Origin: an uncultured SAR86 cluster bacterium
Lineage (GTDB): Bacteria; Pseudomonadota; Gammaproteobacteria; Magnimaribacterales; D2472
Assembly: GCA_902518715.1 (NCBI GenBank)
Contig: CABYHU010000001.1
Span: forward strand, 178,156-242,155
Direction: 5' to 3'
DNA: 64,000 nt
Under the pieces are notes generated by a model that did no database searches, was not told where the DNA came from, and was given only the letters and a program-made list of their open reading frames with translations. Made by a program: the position numbers and the translations under genes. Positions within the stretch are counted from its first letter, which is position 1. Every line of letters begins with the position of its first letter. This document shows, one piece after another, positions 27,701-36,215 of the stretch.

Positions 27701-28613
27701 TAACTAAGTATTCAAGAACACTGTCAAATCTGGATCCGAACTCTGGTGCGTAATGATCATAACCATCAAAGACTAAATATTTATAATCTTTTGATTTTGA
27801 ATCTAGTATCTTATTAACTCTTCTTTGAGGTGTGCTATAGAGAGAATCTAAACCAATCGTTCCATGGTCGAAATATATTTTTTGATTATCGATATTGGCA
27901 ATATTATCTTCAATATAAGAAATAATTGCATTTGCAGTGTCATCATCACCATCTATTTTTCCGACAAGGGGTAATAAAACATATTCTAGTGGTTTTATTC
28001 CTACCCAATGAGTAGAAATGCAACCAGCAAACCCAAATAGATCAGGGTATTCTATTAAGGCATTTAATGCAGCAAGACCGCCCATACTTGCTCCAATGAT
28101 TCCTAAATTCTTGTTATTTAGTGAGATATCGAACTTTTCTTCTACAAATGGAATAACATCTTCAGTTAGGAATTCTAAATAGTATAGATTGTTGTTATTT
28201 ACCCATTCTTGATAACGTCTTTTCTTAAAACCACTATCAAAGTAGGGAATTGATTCTTTTGGAAAATACTCAGCATATCTTTTAGTTTCATCAACAAAAA
28301 ATCGATTGCCTTTTTTTGCACTGTGTATACCAATAATGACAAAATTTAATTCATTTTCATTTAAATTCATTTGTTCAATCTTTTCATCTATGCCCCACTC
28401 CATGTTATGCCAGCTTTCAGCAGCATTAAAAAGCTCCTCTCCATCATTCATAAAAATAAATAATGTATCTGAATCAATAGTTTTATTATTTGGATAATAT
28501 ATTTGAATCTTCCTTGTATCGTAATCTGACTCAATTACAAAATTCTCTAACTCACCAAATGAAACGTCTGAGAAGCTATTTAAAGATATAAATAATAAAA
28601 GAAATATCCTCAA
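27693..28613 (-). CDS. Secreted alpha/beta esterase (esterase D/Fes-like)
   Basis: 306-aa protein with a signal peptide (MRIFLLLFISLNSFS). The nucleophile elbow GASMGGLAAL near residue 180 and the C-terminal FDGYDHYAPEFG with a likely catalytic His fit the putative-esterase (esterase D) family, which includes siderophore and carbohydrate esterases. The start is TTG, overlapping the upstream 57-aa ORF stop as TTGA. It ends a minus-strand operon with gamma-glutamyltransferase and two small membrane proteins. Periplasmic location inferred. Confidence 0.85.
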   Translation of the reverse strand: MRIFLLLFISLNSFSDVSFGELENFVIESDYDTRKIQIYYPNNKTIDSDTLFIFMNDGEELFNAAESWHNMEWGIDEKIEQMNLNENELNFVIIGIHSAKKGNRFFVDETKRYAEYFPKESIPYFDSGFKKRRYQEWVNNNNLYYLEFLTEDVIPFVEEKFDISLNNKNLGIIGASMGGLAALNALIEYPDLFGFAGCISTHWVGIKPLEYVLLPLVGKIDGDDDTANAIISYIEDNIANIDNQKIYFDHGTIGLDSLYSTPQRRVNKILDSKSKDYKYLVFDGYDHYAPEFGSRFDSVLEYLVIN

Positions 28614-28783
28614 AATATTCTCTCAATAAGGGGATATAAATAATATGCCGTTACGCCAGAAATAATTAAAAGACTGTACCAAAAAATTCTTGGTCTAGCA
28701 TTTGGCAAGAAATTACCTGTCTGATGCAATAATCCGAAAAAAATTACAAAAATCCAAAATAATATTACTTCACCGTAACCCAT
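28610..28783 (-). CDS. Small two-helix membrane protein (57 aa)
   Basis: Missed by the ORF track. It reads MGYGEVILFWIFVIFFGLLHQTGNF, then NARPRIFWYSLLIISGVTAYYLYPLIERIF. This gives two hydrophobic helices with a basic loop. It lies 3 bp after the 70-aa membrane protein and its stop overlaps the esterase start (TTGA). Function unknown. The pair of tiny membrane proteins may form a complex. Confidence 0.55.
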   Translation of the reverse strand: MGYGEVILFWIFVIFFGLLHQTGNFLPNARPRIFWYSLLIISGVTAYYLYPLIERIF

Positions 28784-28786
28784 ATT

Positions 28787-28999
28787 TTAGAAAATCTTGT
28801 TATACAGGAAGAATACTGCTCCGCCAAGTGCCCACTGAAATACAGTAACCAAGAAAACCGATAACAAATAATAAATTACATCTTTAATTTGAGGAGTTAA
28901 AAAAATATTTTTAAAACTCTCAACCGTTCTAAGAATTATCATCGATATTCCTACTGTAATGATCATACTTACATAAACTAAAGTATCTTGAATTTCCAT
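28787..28999 (-). CDS. Small two-helix membrane protein (70 aa)
   Basis: Reads MEIQDTLVYVSMIITVGISMIILRTVESF, then a second helix YYLLSVFLVTVFQWALGGAVFFLYNKIF. A strong AAGGAGG ribosome site stands before the ATG, which supports real translation. It lies 16 bp after gamma-glutamyltransferase and 3 bp before the 57-aa ORF. No family recognised. Confidence 0.65.
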   Translation of the reverse strand: MEIQDTLVYVSMIITVGISMIILRTVESFKNIFLTPQIKDVIYYLLSVFLVTVFQWALGGAVFFLYNKIF

Positions 29000-29015
29000 T
29001 ATAAATCCTCCTTAA

Positions 29016-30695
29016 CTAATAACCGCTTGCATGTCCGTCTTTTCTACTCTCAGATGCACCATAATACACCCCATTTACTTTCATAATTGCTTGATAACCA
29101 CCATAACCACCCTTTTCGTCTTTAAGGTTATGTCCTAACTTCATTAGCTCACTTCGCACTTGATTATCGATGCCAGATTCAAGACTAAGAAATCCACCAT
29201 TAATCATCGTTTCTCCAGTGGGTTCTGATGATCCAAAATGTCTTATACGTGGAGCATCTCCTGCTTCTTGAAGATTCATTTGAAAATCTACAATATTTAC
29301 AACGATTTGGGCATGCCCTTGAGGTTGCATACCTCCACCCATTAATCCAAAACTTATAAATGGCTTATCATCTTTGGTAATAAATGCAGGAATAATTGTA
29401 TGAAATGGTCTTTTGCCACCTTCTAAGCTGTTGCGATGTTTTGGATCTAAATTAAACATTTCTCCTCTATCTTGAAGCATAAAACCAAGATTTGGAGGAA
29501 CCATACCTGAACCCATGCCTCGATAATTACTTTGTATGAGTGAAACCATGTTTCCTTCTTTATCAGCAACTGTCATATAGATGGTATCGCCATTTTCAAA
29601 AATACCAGTGTCATAGGTGGATGCAGCTTTTTTAGGGTCAATTAATTTATTTCTCTCTAATGCATATTCTTTAGAAATTAGTTCTACAACAGGCACATCA
29701 GCAAAATTCATATCAGCATAGTATTTTGCTCTATCTTCATAGGCTAATTTCTTTGCTTCTGTAAAGATATGAATATATTCAGCAGAGTTATGTCCCATAT
29801 TAGAAATATCATATTGCTCAAGAATATTTAGTATTTGCAGAGCAGCAATACCTTGGCCATTTGGTGGTAATTCCCAAACATCAAAACCTCTATAATTAGA
29901 TGAAACTGGAGTAATCCATTCAGGTTGGTAATTTTTGAGATCATCTTCAGAGAGAAAACCGCCTTGCTCAATTATGAATTTTGAAATTATCTTAGCTATG
30001 TCGCCTTTATAAAAACTTTCTCCATAAGATTTAGCAATTTTTTTGTAGGTATTGGCTAAACCTTTATTGACGAAAATATCGCCTTTTTTGAGAGCATCGC
30101 CATTTGGCATCCATACATCTCTAAAATTTGGATAATCTTTATATCTCTCGGATGACAATTGAAGATAATACCCAACTACCTCAGTTATTGGAAACCCATT
30201 ATCTGCATAGTAAATAGCGTTAGTAAATAACTCATCAAAGGATTTTTTACCAAAACGTTTATGAAGTGCTGTCCATCCAGCAACAGCTCCTGGAACAGTA
30301 ACTGGTAAGGGACCAAATGGAGGAATTTTATCTATATCCATAGCTTTAAGCTTTTTAATTGTCATATCTTGTGCAGCTGGACCAGATGAATTCAAACCAT
30401 AGAGCTTCTTATCATCTTCAATCCAAACTATGGCAAATAAGTCACCACCAATACCACACCCAGTTGGCTCGACGAGACCTAAAACAGCATTTGCAGCAAT
30501 AGCTGCATCGATGGCATTGCCACCATCCTTCAGAACATCTATAGCTGTTTGTGTAGCCAGTGGATGGCTAGTTGCTGCCATTCCATTTGTTGCAATTACT
30601 TCTGAGCGAGTTGCAAAATCTTTTCCTAAAATTCTGTCATAAGAAACAATATAATTTGAAAGGAATAAAAAAATTGTTAATGTAAGAAGTTTCAT
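29016..30695 (-). CDS. ggt: Gamma-glutamyltransferase family protein
   Basis: 559-aa periplasmic N-terminal-nucleophile hydrolase with a signal peptide (MKLLTLTIFLFLSNYIVS). The large-subunit motifs are MAATSHPLATQTAIDVLKDGGNAIDAAIAAN and PTGCGIGGDLFAIVW. The autoprocessing Thr is in GDTIYMTVADKEGNMVSLIQ near residue 369, and GGMQPQGHAQI follows. It cleaves glutathione or gamma-glutamyl conjugates. With the GST genes across the divergent promoter, it could process glutathione conjugates. It is co-directional with the flavin monooxygenase 11 bp upstream. Family members also include acylases, so the exact substrate is open. Confidence 0.93.
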   Translation of the reverse strand: MKLLTLTIFLFLSNYIVSYDRILGKDFATRSEVIATNGMAATSHPLATQTAIDVLKDGGNAIDAAIAANAVLGLVEPTGCGIGGDLFAIVWIEDDKKLYGLNSSGPAAQDMTIKKLKAMDIDKIPPFGPLPVTVPGAVAGWTALHKRFGKKSFDELFTNAIYYADNGFPITEVVGYYLQLSSERYKDYPNFRDVWMPNGDALKKGDIFVNKGLANTYKKIAKSYGESFYKGDIAKIISKFIIEQGGFLSEDDLKNYQPEWITPVSSNYRGFDVWELPPNGQGIAALQILNILEQYDISNMGHNSAEYIHIFTEAKKLAYEDRAKYYADMNFADVPVVELISKEYALERNKLIDPKKAASTYDTGIFENGDTIYMTVADKEGNMVSLIQSNYRGMGSGMVPPNLGFMLQDRGEMFNLDPKHRNSLEGGKRPFHTIIPAFITKDDKPFISFGLMGGGMQPQGHAQIVVNIVDFQMNLQEAGDAPRIRHFGSSEPTGETMINGGFLSLESGIDNQVRSELMKLGHNLKDEKGGYGGYQAIMKVNGVYYGASESRKDGHASGY

Positions 30696-30706
30696 AATTC
30701 TTTAGA

Positions 30707-32197
30707 TCATAACTTAAGAAAAAACGTATCTTCAAGACTTTCTATAATATTTGATATATTTTCTAAATCGCATCCACCATAAACATACAAATCTGGTCTT
30801 ACTACAACAAAGTCATATTTATCAAAAATATTTTTTAATCGACTTTCTTTATCGTCGTTTGATGTAATTTTTTCAAAATGAATTGATAAATGCTTAAAAA
30901 TTAATTCAGCTTTAGGGGACAGCACTGGTAGAGCTTTGTTGGAAATTACTGAAAATTTAGAAGCTATAATTCTGTCTAGTTTTATGGGCTTACTTTCTCT
31001 ATTAAGTATTGGTTGAGGTATGGGGCAACCTGTGATCATGTCAGAAGTATCTCCAAATACTCCTTCTGGTATATGGGGGAATTTAGCTTCATAGCTTGGA
31101 CCTTCTGGTGTGTATTCCTTTCCCTCCTCTGCAGCACAAAATCCTTCAATCATTTCACCAATTGATTTTGTCTGTGCAACAGTCCATTTTGCATGCAGAT
31201 ATCTTTCATTTTGATAGGTTTTAAAAATATCTTTAGAGCATTTGTTGTTAAAGAAAAGATCGACCTTCCAAGCTAAATTAGATACATCTCTAATACCTGT
31301 TCCCATTCCAGCGCCCATGAATGGTGGCATTTGATGAGCTGCGTCTCCAGCAATAAAAATATTATCTTCATTCCATCTCTCTGCAATACATGCATGAAAT
31401 GTATATATAGCTGCTCTCTCTAGAAGTGCATTATCTTTATTGATCCATGGTGATAAGAGCTCCCAAATAAATGATTCACTTTTAATATTATCCTCATCGT
31501 CATCAGGCATTACTCTAAATTCAAAGCGAAGATGTCCTCTTCTTCCATGAAGAAAAGTTCCTGGTCTTGAAGGATTGCAAACTTGAACAAGCTCATTTTT
31601 TAAGCCTATATCCTTTGTAAGATGGGCATCACATACCAACCATTTCTGGTTATACCCTAAGTCTTCTAAATTAATGTCCAATTTTTTCCTTATAAAACTA
31701 CTTGCTCCATCACAACCAAACAATAATTTAGATTTCAATTTTGTGTTTTGATTTTTTTCGTTAATGACGACATCAACGCCATCGCTTGTATTTTTAAAAT
31801 CCACTAGCTCAGTAGATTCTTTAACTTCAATGTTTTCGGAGGATTGTATTTTTTCCCTTAAAAATGATTCTAGCTCTGGCTGATAAAAAAGAACCTGGTT
31901 AGGCCAACCCATCTCCGTATCCTCAATACTTGCGATAATTGTCTGAATTGGTTCTAAATCTTTGTTTGAAAAATGAACTTTTTCAATTTGGTTTGAATTA
32001 GCTATAACTTTCTCAGCTAGGTTAAATTGATCAAATATTCTAAGTTGCTCACCATCGGTATTGATTGCCCTAGCGGTTTTGCATGGACCTTGATTTTTCT
32101 CGATTATCAATACCTTGTAATTATATTTAGCTAGAAGTAAAGATAGTGTTGCTCCAACTGGGCCATAACCACATATAGCAACATCAAATTTTTCCAT
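30707..32197 (-). CDS. MhpA-like FAD-dependent aromatic monooxygenase
   Basis: 496-aa class A flavin monooxygenase. It has the Rossmann GYGPVGATLSLLLAKYNYKVLIIEK (residues 10-34) and the second FAD motif FIAGDAAHQMPPFMGAGMGTGIRDVSNLAWK near residue 284. This is close to 3-(3-hydroxyphenyl)propionate hydroxylase (MhpA) and related phenol hydroxylases. It follows an FAH-family hydrolase by 7 bp, consistent with an aromatic ring-hydroxylation pathway. The actual substrate is unknown. The C-terminal thioredoxin-like domain seen in some relatives is short here. Confidence 0.88.
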   Translation of the reverse strand: MEKFDVAICGYGPVGATLSLLLAKYNYKVLIIEKNQGPCKTARAINTDGEQLRIFDQFNLAEKVIANSNQIEKVHFSNKDLEPIQTIIASIEDTEMGWPNQVLFYQPELESFLREKIQSSENIEVKESTELVDFKNTSDGVDVVINEKNQNTKLKSKLLFGCDGASSFIRKKLDINLEDLGYNQKWLVCDAHLTKDIGLKNELVQVCNPSRPGTFLHGRRGHLRFEFRVMPDDDEDNIKSESFIWELLSPWINKDNALLERAAIYTFHACIAERWNEDNIFIAGDAAHQMPPFMGAGMGTGIRDVSNLAWKVDLFFNNKCSKDIFKTYQNERYLHAKWTVAQTKSIGEMIEGFCAAEEGKEYTPEGPSYEAKFPHIPEGVFGDTSDMITGCPIPQPILNRESKPIKLDRIIASKFSVISNKALPVLSPKAELIFKHLSIHFEKITSNDDKESRLKNIFDKYDFVVVRPDLYVYGGCDLENISNIIESLEDTFFLKL

Positions 32198-32204
32198 ATT
32201 GGAA

Positions 32205-33110
32205 TTAGAGTAGTTTTGTTGTGTCTGGTTCCTGTACTATTTCGTTTTCAATGAAACCAATCTCATCAATTTCAACCCTTACTTTATCACCGGGAACTAA
32301 CCAGTTTTGTGTTGCTAATGCCGATCCTTCAGGTGTTCCAGTAGGAATCAAATCCCCAGGCTTTAAAGTAAAGGCGGTTGATAAATATTCTATTAAAGTA
32401 TAACAATCAAAAATCATTAGACTTGTATTAGTGTTTTGTCGCTCTTCATTATTGACATAAGTTCTTAAATTTAAATTATGAGGATCATCTATTTCATCTG
32501 AAGTAACAATATATGGTCCAAAAGGACAATGTGTATCCCAAGACTTACCCATCGTCATTGTGTGAGGCGGCCCTCTAAACTGCCAATCTCTCACAGTAAA
32601 ATCATTAACGACAGTGTAGCCGTATATAGCTTTATGAGCTTGATCATAAGGAACATGTCTACATGACTTGCCAACAACCATCCCAAGCTCACCCTCATAG
32701 TCGAGCCAATTGGAAGCATTAGGTCTATGTACTTCACCATACGGATCATTGACTGATGAGTTTTGTTTATTAAAGATATTTGGAAATTGTTCTTGAAGTT
32801 CAACCTCATTGCTATGATGATCTTTAAGATCTTTAGCTTCCTCAACATGTTTCTTGTAATTTAAACCAACGGCAAGAATCTTATTTGGAACCTGGATAGG
32901 TGCTTTAATTGCTATATCATCTGGCGATATACCAGTGATATTTGACTCAATATAATCTGTAGCTTTATCAATTCCAGTATCTCCTAAATCGATAAACTCA
33001 ACCATATCAGTTGGAAGCTCTGCTTCAGATAAATCTACAATATTTTCATTTTTAAAAGCTCCAACTCTCAAGTTTTGTTCTTTTTTTAATGTAAATGTTA
33101 AAAGTTTCAT
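32205..33110 (-). CDS. Fumarylacetoacetate hydrolase (FAH) family protein
   Basis: 301-aa FAH-fold enzyme. Metal ligands appear in WLDYEGELGMVVGK (near residue 138). Other motifs are GYTVVNDFTVRDWQ, GKSWDTHCPFGPYI and LIPTGTPEGSA. The family cleaves or hydrates ring-cleavage products such as fumarylpyruvate or 2-hydroxyhepta-2,4-dienedioate. It is the first gene of the minus-strand operon with the MhpA-like monooxygenase and is divergent from a VOC dioxygenase-like gene, which suggests a common aromatic pathway. Confidence 0.9.
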   Translation of the reverse strand: MKLLTFTLKKEQNLRVGAFKNENIVDLSEAELPTDMVEFIDLGDTGIDKATDYIESNITGISPDDIAIKAPIQVPNKILAVGLNYKKHVEEAKDLKDHHSNEVELQEQFPNIFNKQNSSVNDPYGEVHRPNASNWLDYEGELGMVVGKSCRHVPYDQAHKAIYGYTVVNDFTVRDWQFRGPPHTMTMGKSWDTHCPFGPYIVTSDEIDDPHNLNLRTYVNNEERQNTNTSLMIFDCYTLIEYLSTAFTLKPGDLIPTGTPEGSALATQNWLVPGDKVRVEIDEIGFIENEIVQEPDTTKLL

Positions 33111-33151
33111 ATAAATTAATATTTCAAAGTATAAATAGTTAAGTCAATAAG

Positions 33152-33157
33152 TATAAT
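33152..33157 (+). promoter_or_regulatory. Candidate -10 box of the VOC gene
   Basis: TATAAT 7 nt before the ATG at 33165, in the 54-bp divergent spacer with the FAH gene. It would give an almost leaderless mRNA. Confidence 0.35.
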
Positions 33158-33164
33158 AAATTAT

Positions 33165-33851
33165 ATGGAAAAAATTTTTAATAAAGATCTATATTTAAAT
33201 TTTAAATCTGAATATTCGCCAGATGACTTTCATCATGTGGCATTCAAAACCACCAATTATGGAGAAATGGTAGAGTTTTATAAAAAACTTTTTGGTTGCG
33301 AACCTCTCTACCAAAGTAATCAAATTACATTCTTAGCATTTGATGATGAACATCATAGAGTAGCAATTGCTAATACGTCAGATGTTTTAAAGAACTTAGG
33401 TTTTATTCCAAAGCTAATTATGAATCTGAAACTGTTTCTTAATAAAAAAATACCAACTATTGTGGGCCTTGATCACATCTCTTACAGGATAAATCCAATA
33501 GATAGATGGTTTAACTTCTATTTTGAAGCAAAAGAACGAGGATTAGATCCACTTTGGACAATAAATCATGGATGGATTAGTGGAATATATTATAAAGATC
33601 CTGATGGTAACTTAGTTGAAATATTTTTTGAACATTTTTCATCAGCTGAAGAATTTAAAAGTAATATTTCACCAGATTTTGAGGATGAGCCAATAGGAAC
33701 AAATATGGATGTAGAGGTTTTATACGAAATGTATAAAGCCGGTAGTGATTTTTCAGAATTAATAACCAAAGGTAATACTGTTCCTGAGGGAAAGAAACCG
33801 GTCTCAGGATTTGATGCTGTAGTTAATATGAAAAAGAAATTTAAAGATTAA
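33165..33851 (+). CDS. VOC superfamily protein, extradiol/hydroquinone dioxygenase-like
   Basis: 228-aa vicinal-oxygen-chelate protein. The ligands expected for a mononuclear iron site are visible: DDFHHVAFKT (near residue 22), GLDHISYRI (near 103) and NLVEIFFE (near 150), giving the H-H-E pattern of ring-cleaving dioxygenases. It is shorter than classical BphC. It is followed at once by a GST and is divergent from the FAH and monooxygenase genes. A hydroquinone or catechol ring-cleavage role is inferred from this context; a glyoxalase-like or isomerase role is possible. Confidence 0.75.
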   Translation: MEKIFNKDLYLNFKSEYSPDDFHHVAFKTTNYGEMVEFYKKLFGCEPLYQSNQITFLAFDDEHHRVAIANTSDVLKNLGFIPKLIMNLKLFLNKKIPTIVGLDHISYRINPIDRWFNFYFEAKERGLDPLWTINHGWISGIYYKDPDGNLVEIFFEHFSSAEEFKSNISPDFEDEPIGTNMDVEVLYEMYKAGSDFSELITKGNTVPEGKKPVSGFDAVVNMKKKFKD

Positions 33852-33859
33852 CTTATTTG

Positions 33860-34756
33860 ATGTCTCATCCAAACATAACTCTTTATCATGCAAATTGGTC
33901 CTTTTGCAGCCAAATGGTTAGAGTGGCTTTACTTGAAAAAGGTTTTTCATTTAATGAACATCATATAAAACTTTGTGATCAATATCCCGAAGGTGAAAAT
34001 ATTGATAAAGAGTATCTAGAAATAAATCCACTTGGAACAGTTCCTGCAATTAAGATAGATAAAAACATAATTTGTGGAAGTGAAGAAATAATCTATCAAT
34101 TAGATAAAATTGATTCTATTGATAACCATTCACTCTATCCAGACAATGTAGATGAAACTGAGATAAGAAAATGGGCAGCAGATACAACGATCACTGATGG
34201 AGTAAAGTTTGCTTCTACATTAGGAACAATAATGCCAGTTTTCTCATCACCACTCCTTCAATATATGATCAAACAACTACCCTTCAGCTCAATAGTGAAG
34301 ATTCTTTTGAGACATCCAAGAAAAGATAGAAAAATGATCTTCATTGCAATGTACTTTGGCAATCCTTCAAAAAGGATTCCATTTATGGGTGTTAAAAATT
34401 ATGTTGATGAAATTCTTAAATTAGAAAAGTTATTTTCTGATGGTAGAACTTTCTTTTACAACACATTTTCTCATGTTGATATAAATCTTATGTGTGTATT
34501 CAACAGATTAATTGATCTTGGTCTTGAAGAGACAGTGTCATACAAAACACCCTTTCTCTATAAATATTGGGAAAATCTTAAATCGAGAAAGAGTTATGAG
34601 GATGGAATTCTTAATTACTACACTGAAAAGGAAAAAGATTTGCTGAGTGAATTTAATAAAAATAATAATTTGTCCGTTCTTAAAACAATTATCGAGGAGA
34701 TTGATAAAAGAAAGTTTATACCAATGAAAAGATTTGGTTCTGCCAAATATGATTAA
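33860..34756 (+). CDS. Glutathione S-transferase family protein
   Basis: 298-aa protein with an N-terminal thioredoxin-like GST domain: LYHANWSFCSQMVRVALLEKGFSF and NPLGTVPAI with GSEEIIYQL for the glutathione gamma-Glu. A longer than usual alpha-helical C-terminus follows. The SFCSxxxR start, with a Cys/Ser pair, resembles isomerase and reductive-dehalogenase-type GSTs more than detoxifying ones. I prefer the ATG at 33860 to the TTG of the track. It sits 8 bp after the VOC gene and its end overlaps the sulfatase. Confidence 0.85.
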   Translation: MSHPNITLYHANWSFCSQMVRVALLEKGFSFNEHHIKLCDQYPEGENIDKEYLEINPLGTVPAIKIDKNIICGSEEIIYQLDKIDSIDNHSLYPDNVDETEIRKWAADTTITDGVKFASTLGTIMPVFSSPLLQYMIKQLPFSSIVKILLRHPRKDRKMIFIAMYFGNPSKRIPFMGVKNYVDEILKLEKLFSDGRTFFYNTFSHVDINLMCVFNRLIDLGLEETVSYKTPFLYKYWENLKSRKSYEDGILNYYTEKEKDLLSEFNKNNNLSVLKTIIEEIDKRKFIPMKRFGSAKYD

Positions 34757-36215
34757 GAATAAACTTTTATTACTTGTATCTATTTTTATTACTAATTATG
34801 GTTTTTCCTCTCCGAATATACTTATTATTCTTGCAGATGATTTGGGTTGGAATGATGTTAGTTATCATGGAAGTGAAATAGATACACCAAATATTGATAG
34901 GTTAATTTCCTCAGGAGTTGAGCTTGATAGATTTTATGTCCAGCCAACATGCAGCCCAACAAGAGCTGAGCTAATGACTGGGAAATCAGCTATAAGACTG
35001 GGTATTACAAGACCAATATCTAAAAATCAAAAATTAGGCTTAGGACTCAATGAAAAAATCCTTCCTCAATATTTAAAAGAAATGAATTATCAAACATATC
35101 TTTTAGGGAAATGGCATTTAGGTGCTTACACTCCTGAGTACTTCCCAACAAGAAGAGGATTTGATTATTTTTATGGATATCTTCAGGGTGGAAATGGTTA
35201 TTGGGATCATGTGCATGGTGGAGGTTATGATTGGCAAAAAAATGAAAAACTACATAGAAAAGAGGGTTATACAACTCATCTAATAAGAGATGATGCTATT
35301 AGAATTATTGAAAATCATAACGATCAATCAAGCATATTTTTAAATATAAATTTTGGAGCCCCTCATACTCCGAATGAAGCACCTCAAGAATCTATAGATA
35401 AATTTAAGAACATACAGTCAGAAAATAGAAGAATTCATGCAGCAATGGTTCATGAGATGGATGATGCTATTGGCCAAATCATAAATGCTCTTAAAGAAAA
35501 AAATATTCTAAATAACACAATCATTTTCTTTGCTAGTGATAATGGTGGCTTACCTCCAAATCTTGAATTAGATCCCGGGATTCTCAATCTTCCCTATAAA
35601 TTCGGTATTTGTGATTGGGAAAGGCCGTTGTCGTTTGAGGTATTTGAGTGGTTATGCAGTAATTTTGATGGAGCAAGTAGTAATATGCCTTTACCTAAAG
35701 GAAAAATGTCAGTATCTGAGGGAGGTATAAGAGTTCCTGCTGCAATATGGTGGCCTGATAAAATTGAGCAAGATAAAAGTACAAATTTCATTTCGATGAT
35801 TGATATTCTTCCAACAATTATTGATCTAGTAGATTATGAGAATGAAATAAATGTTGATGGTAACTCTCAAGCAAATATATTAATGAACATCGGCGATTCC
35901 AAGAAAACAAAATATGCTGTAATTGATATAACAAATAATGTTTTATCATTGGTGGATATGCCATACAAACTGATATCTAGTAATGGGGAATATGAACTCT
36001 TTAATATTATTAATGATCCAACAGAAACAATAAATATTGCTGAAATTTATCCAGAACTAGTAGAAAAATACTCTCAAGAATTATCCGATTTACCTAGGGG
36101 AGAAGATAGATCATTATCACTTCCAGAGATTTTAAGAGATCCAGATTTATTTGGTGGTAAGGAGGATAGAATCCCCTGGGTTGAAAAAGCTTTTGAGAAT
36201 GCTGAAGCAAAATAA
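34749..36215 (+). CDS. Formylglycine-type (CxPxR) sulfatase, exported
   Basis: 488-aa arylsulfatase-family enzyme. The start was moved to MIKNKLLLLVSIFITNYGFS, a signal peptide overlapping the GST stop. Metal-site motif ILADDLGWNDV and the maturation motif CSPTRAELMTGK (Cys near residue 68, to become formylglycine) are intact. GKWHLG and FASDNGG follow. It hydrolyses sulfate esters in the periplasm or outside the cell. No formylglycine-generating enzyme is seen in the window, so maturation must rely on one elsewhere. The end overlaps the next lipoprotein gene by 17 bp. Confidence 0.93.
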   Translation: MIKNKLLLLVSIFITNYGFSSPNILIILADDLGWNDVSYHGSEIDTPNIDRLISSGVELDRFYVQPTCSPTRAELMTGKSAIRLGITRPISKNQKLGLGLNEKILPQYLKEMNYQTYLLGKWHLGAYTPEYFPTRRGFDYFYGYLQGGNGYWDHVHGGGYDWQKNEKLHRKEGYTTHLIRDDAIRIIENHNDQSSIFLNINFGAPHTPNEAPQESIDKFKNIQSENRRIHAAMVHEMDDAIGQIINALKEKNILNNTIIFFASDNGGLPPNLELDPGILNLPYKFGICDWERPLSFEVFEWLCSNFDGASSNMPLPKGKMSVSEGGIRVPAAIWWPDKIEQDKSTNFISMIDILPTIIDLVDYENEINVDGNSQANILMNIGDSKKTKYAVIDITNNVLSLVDMPYKLISSNGEYELFNIINDPTETINIAEIYPELVEKYSQELSDLPRGEDRSLSLPEILRDPDLFGGKEDRIPWVEKAFENAEAK

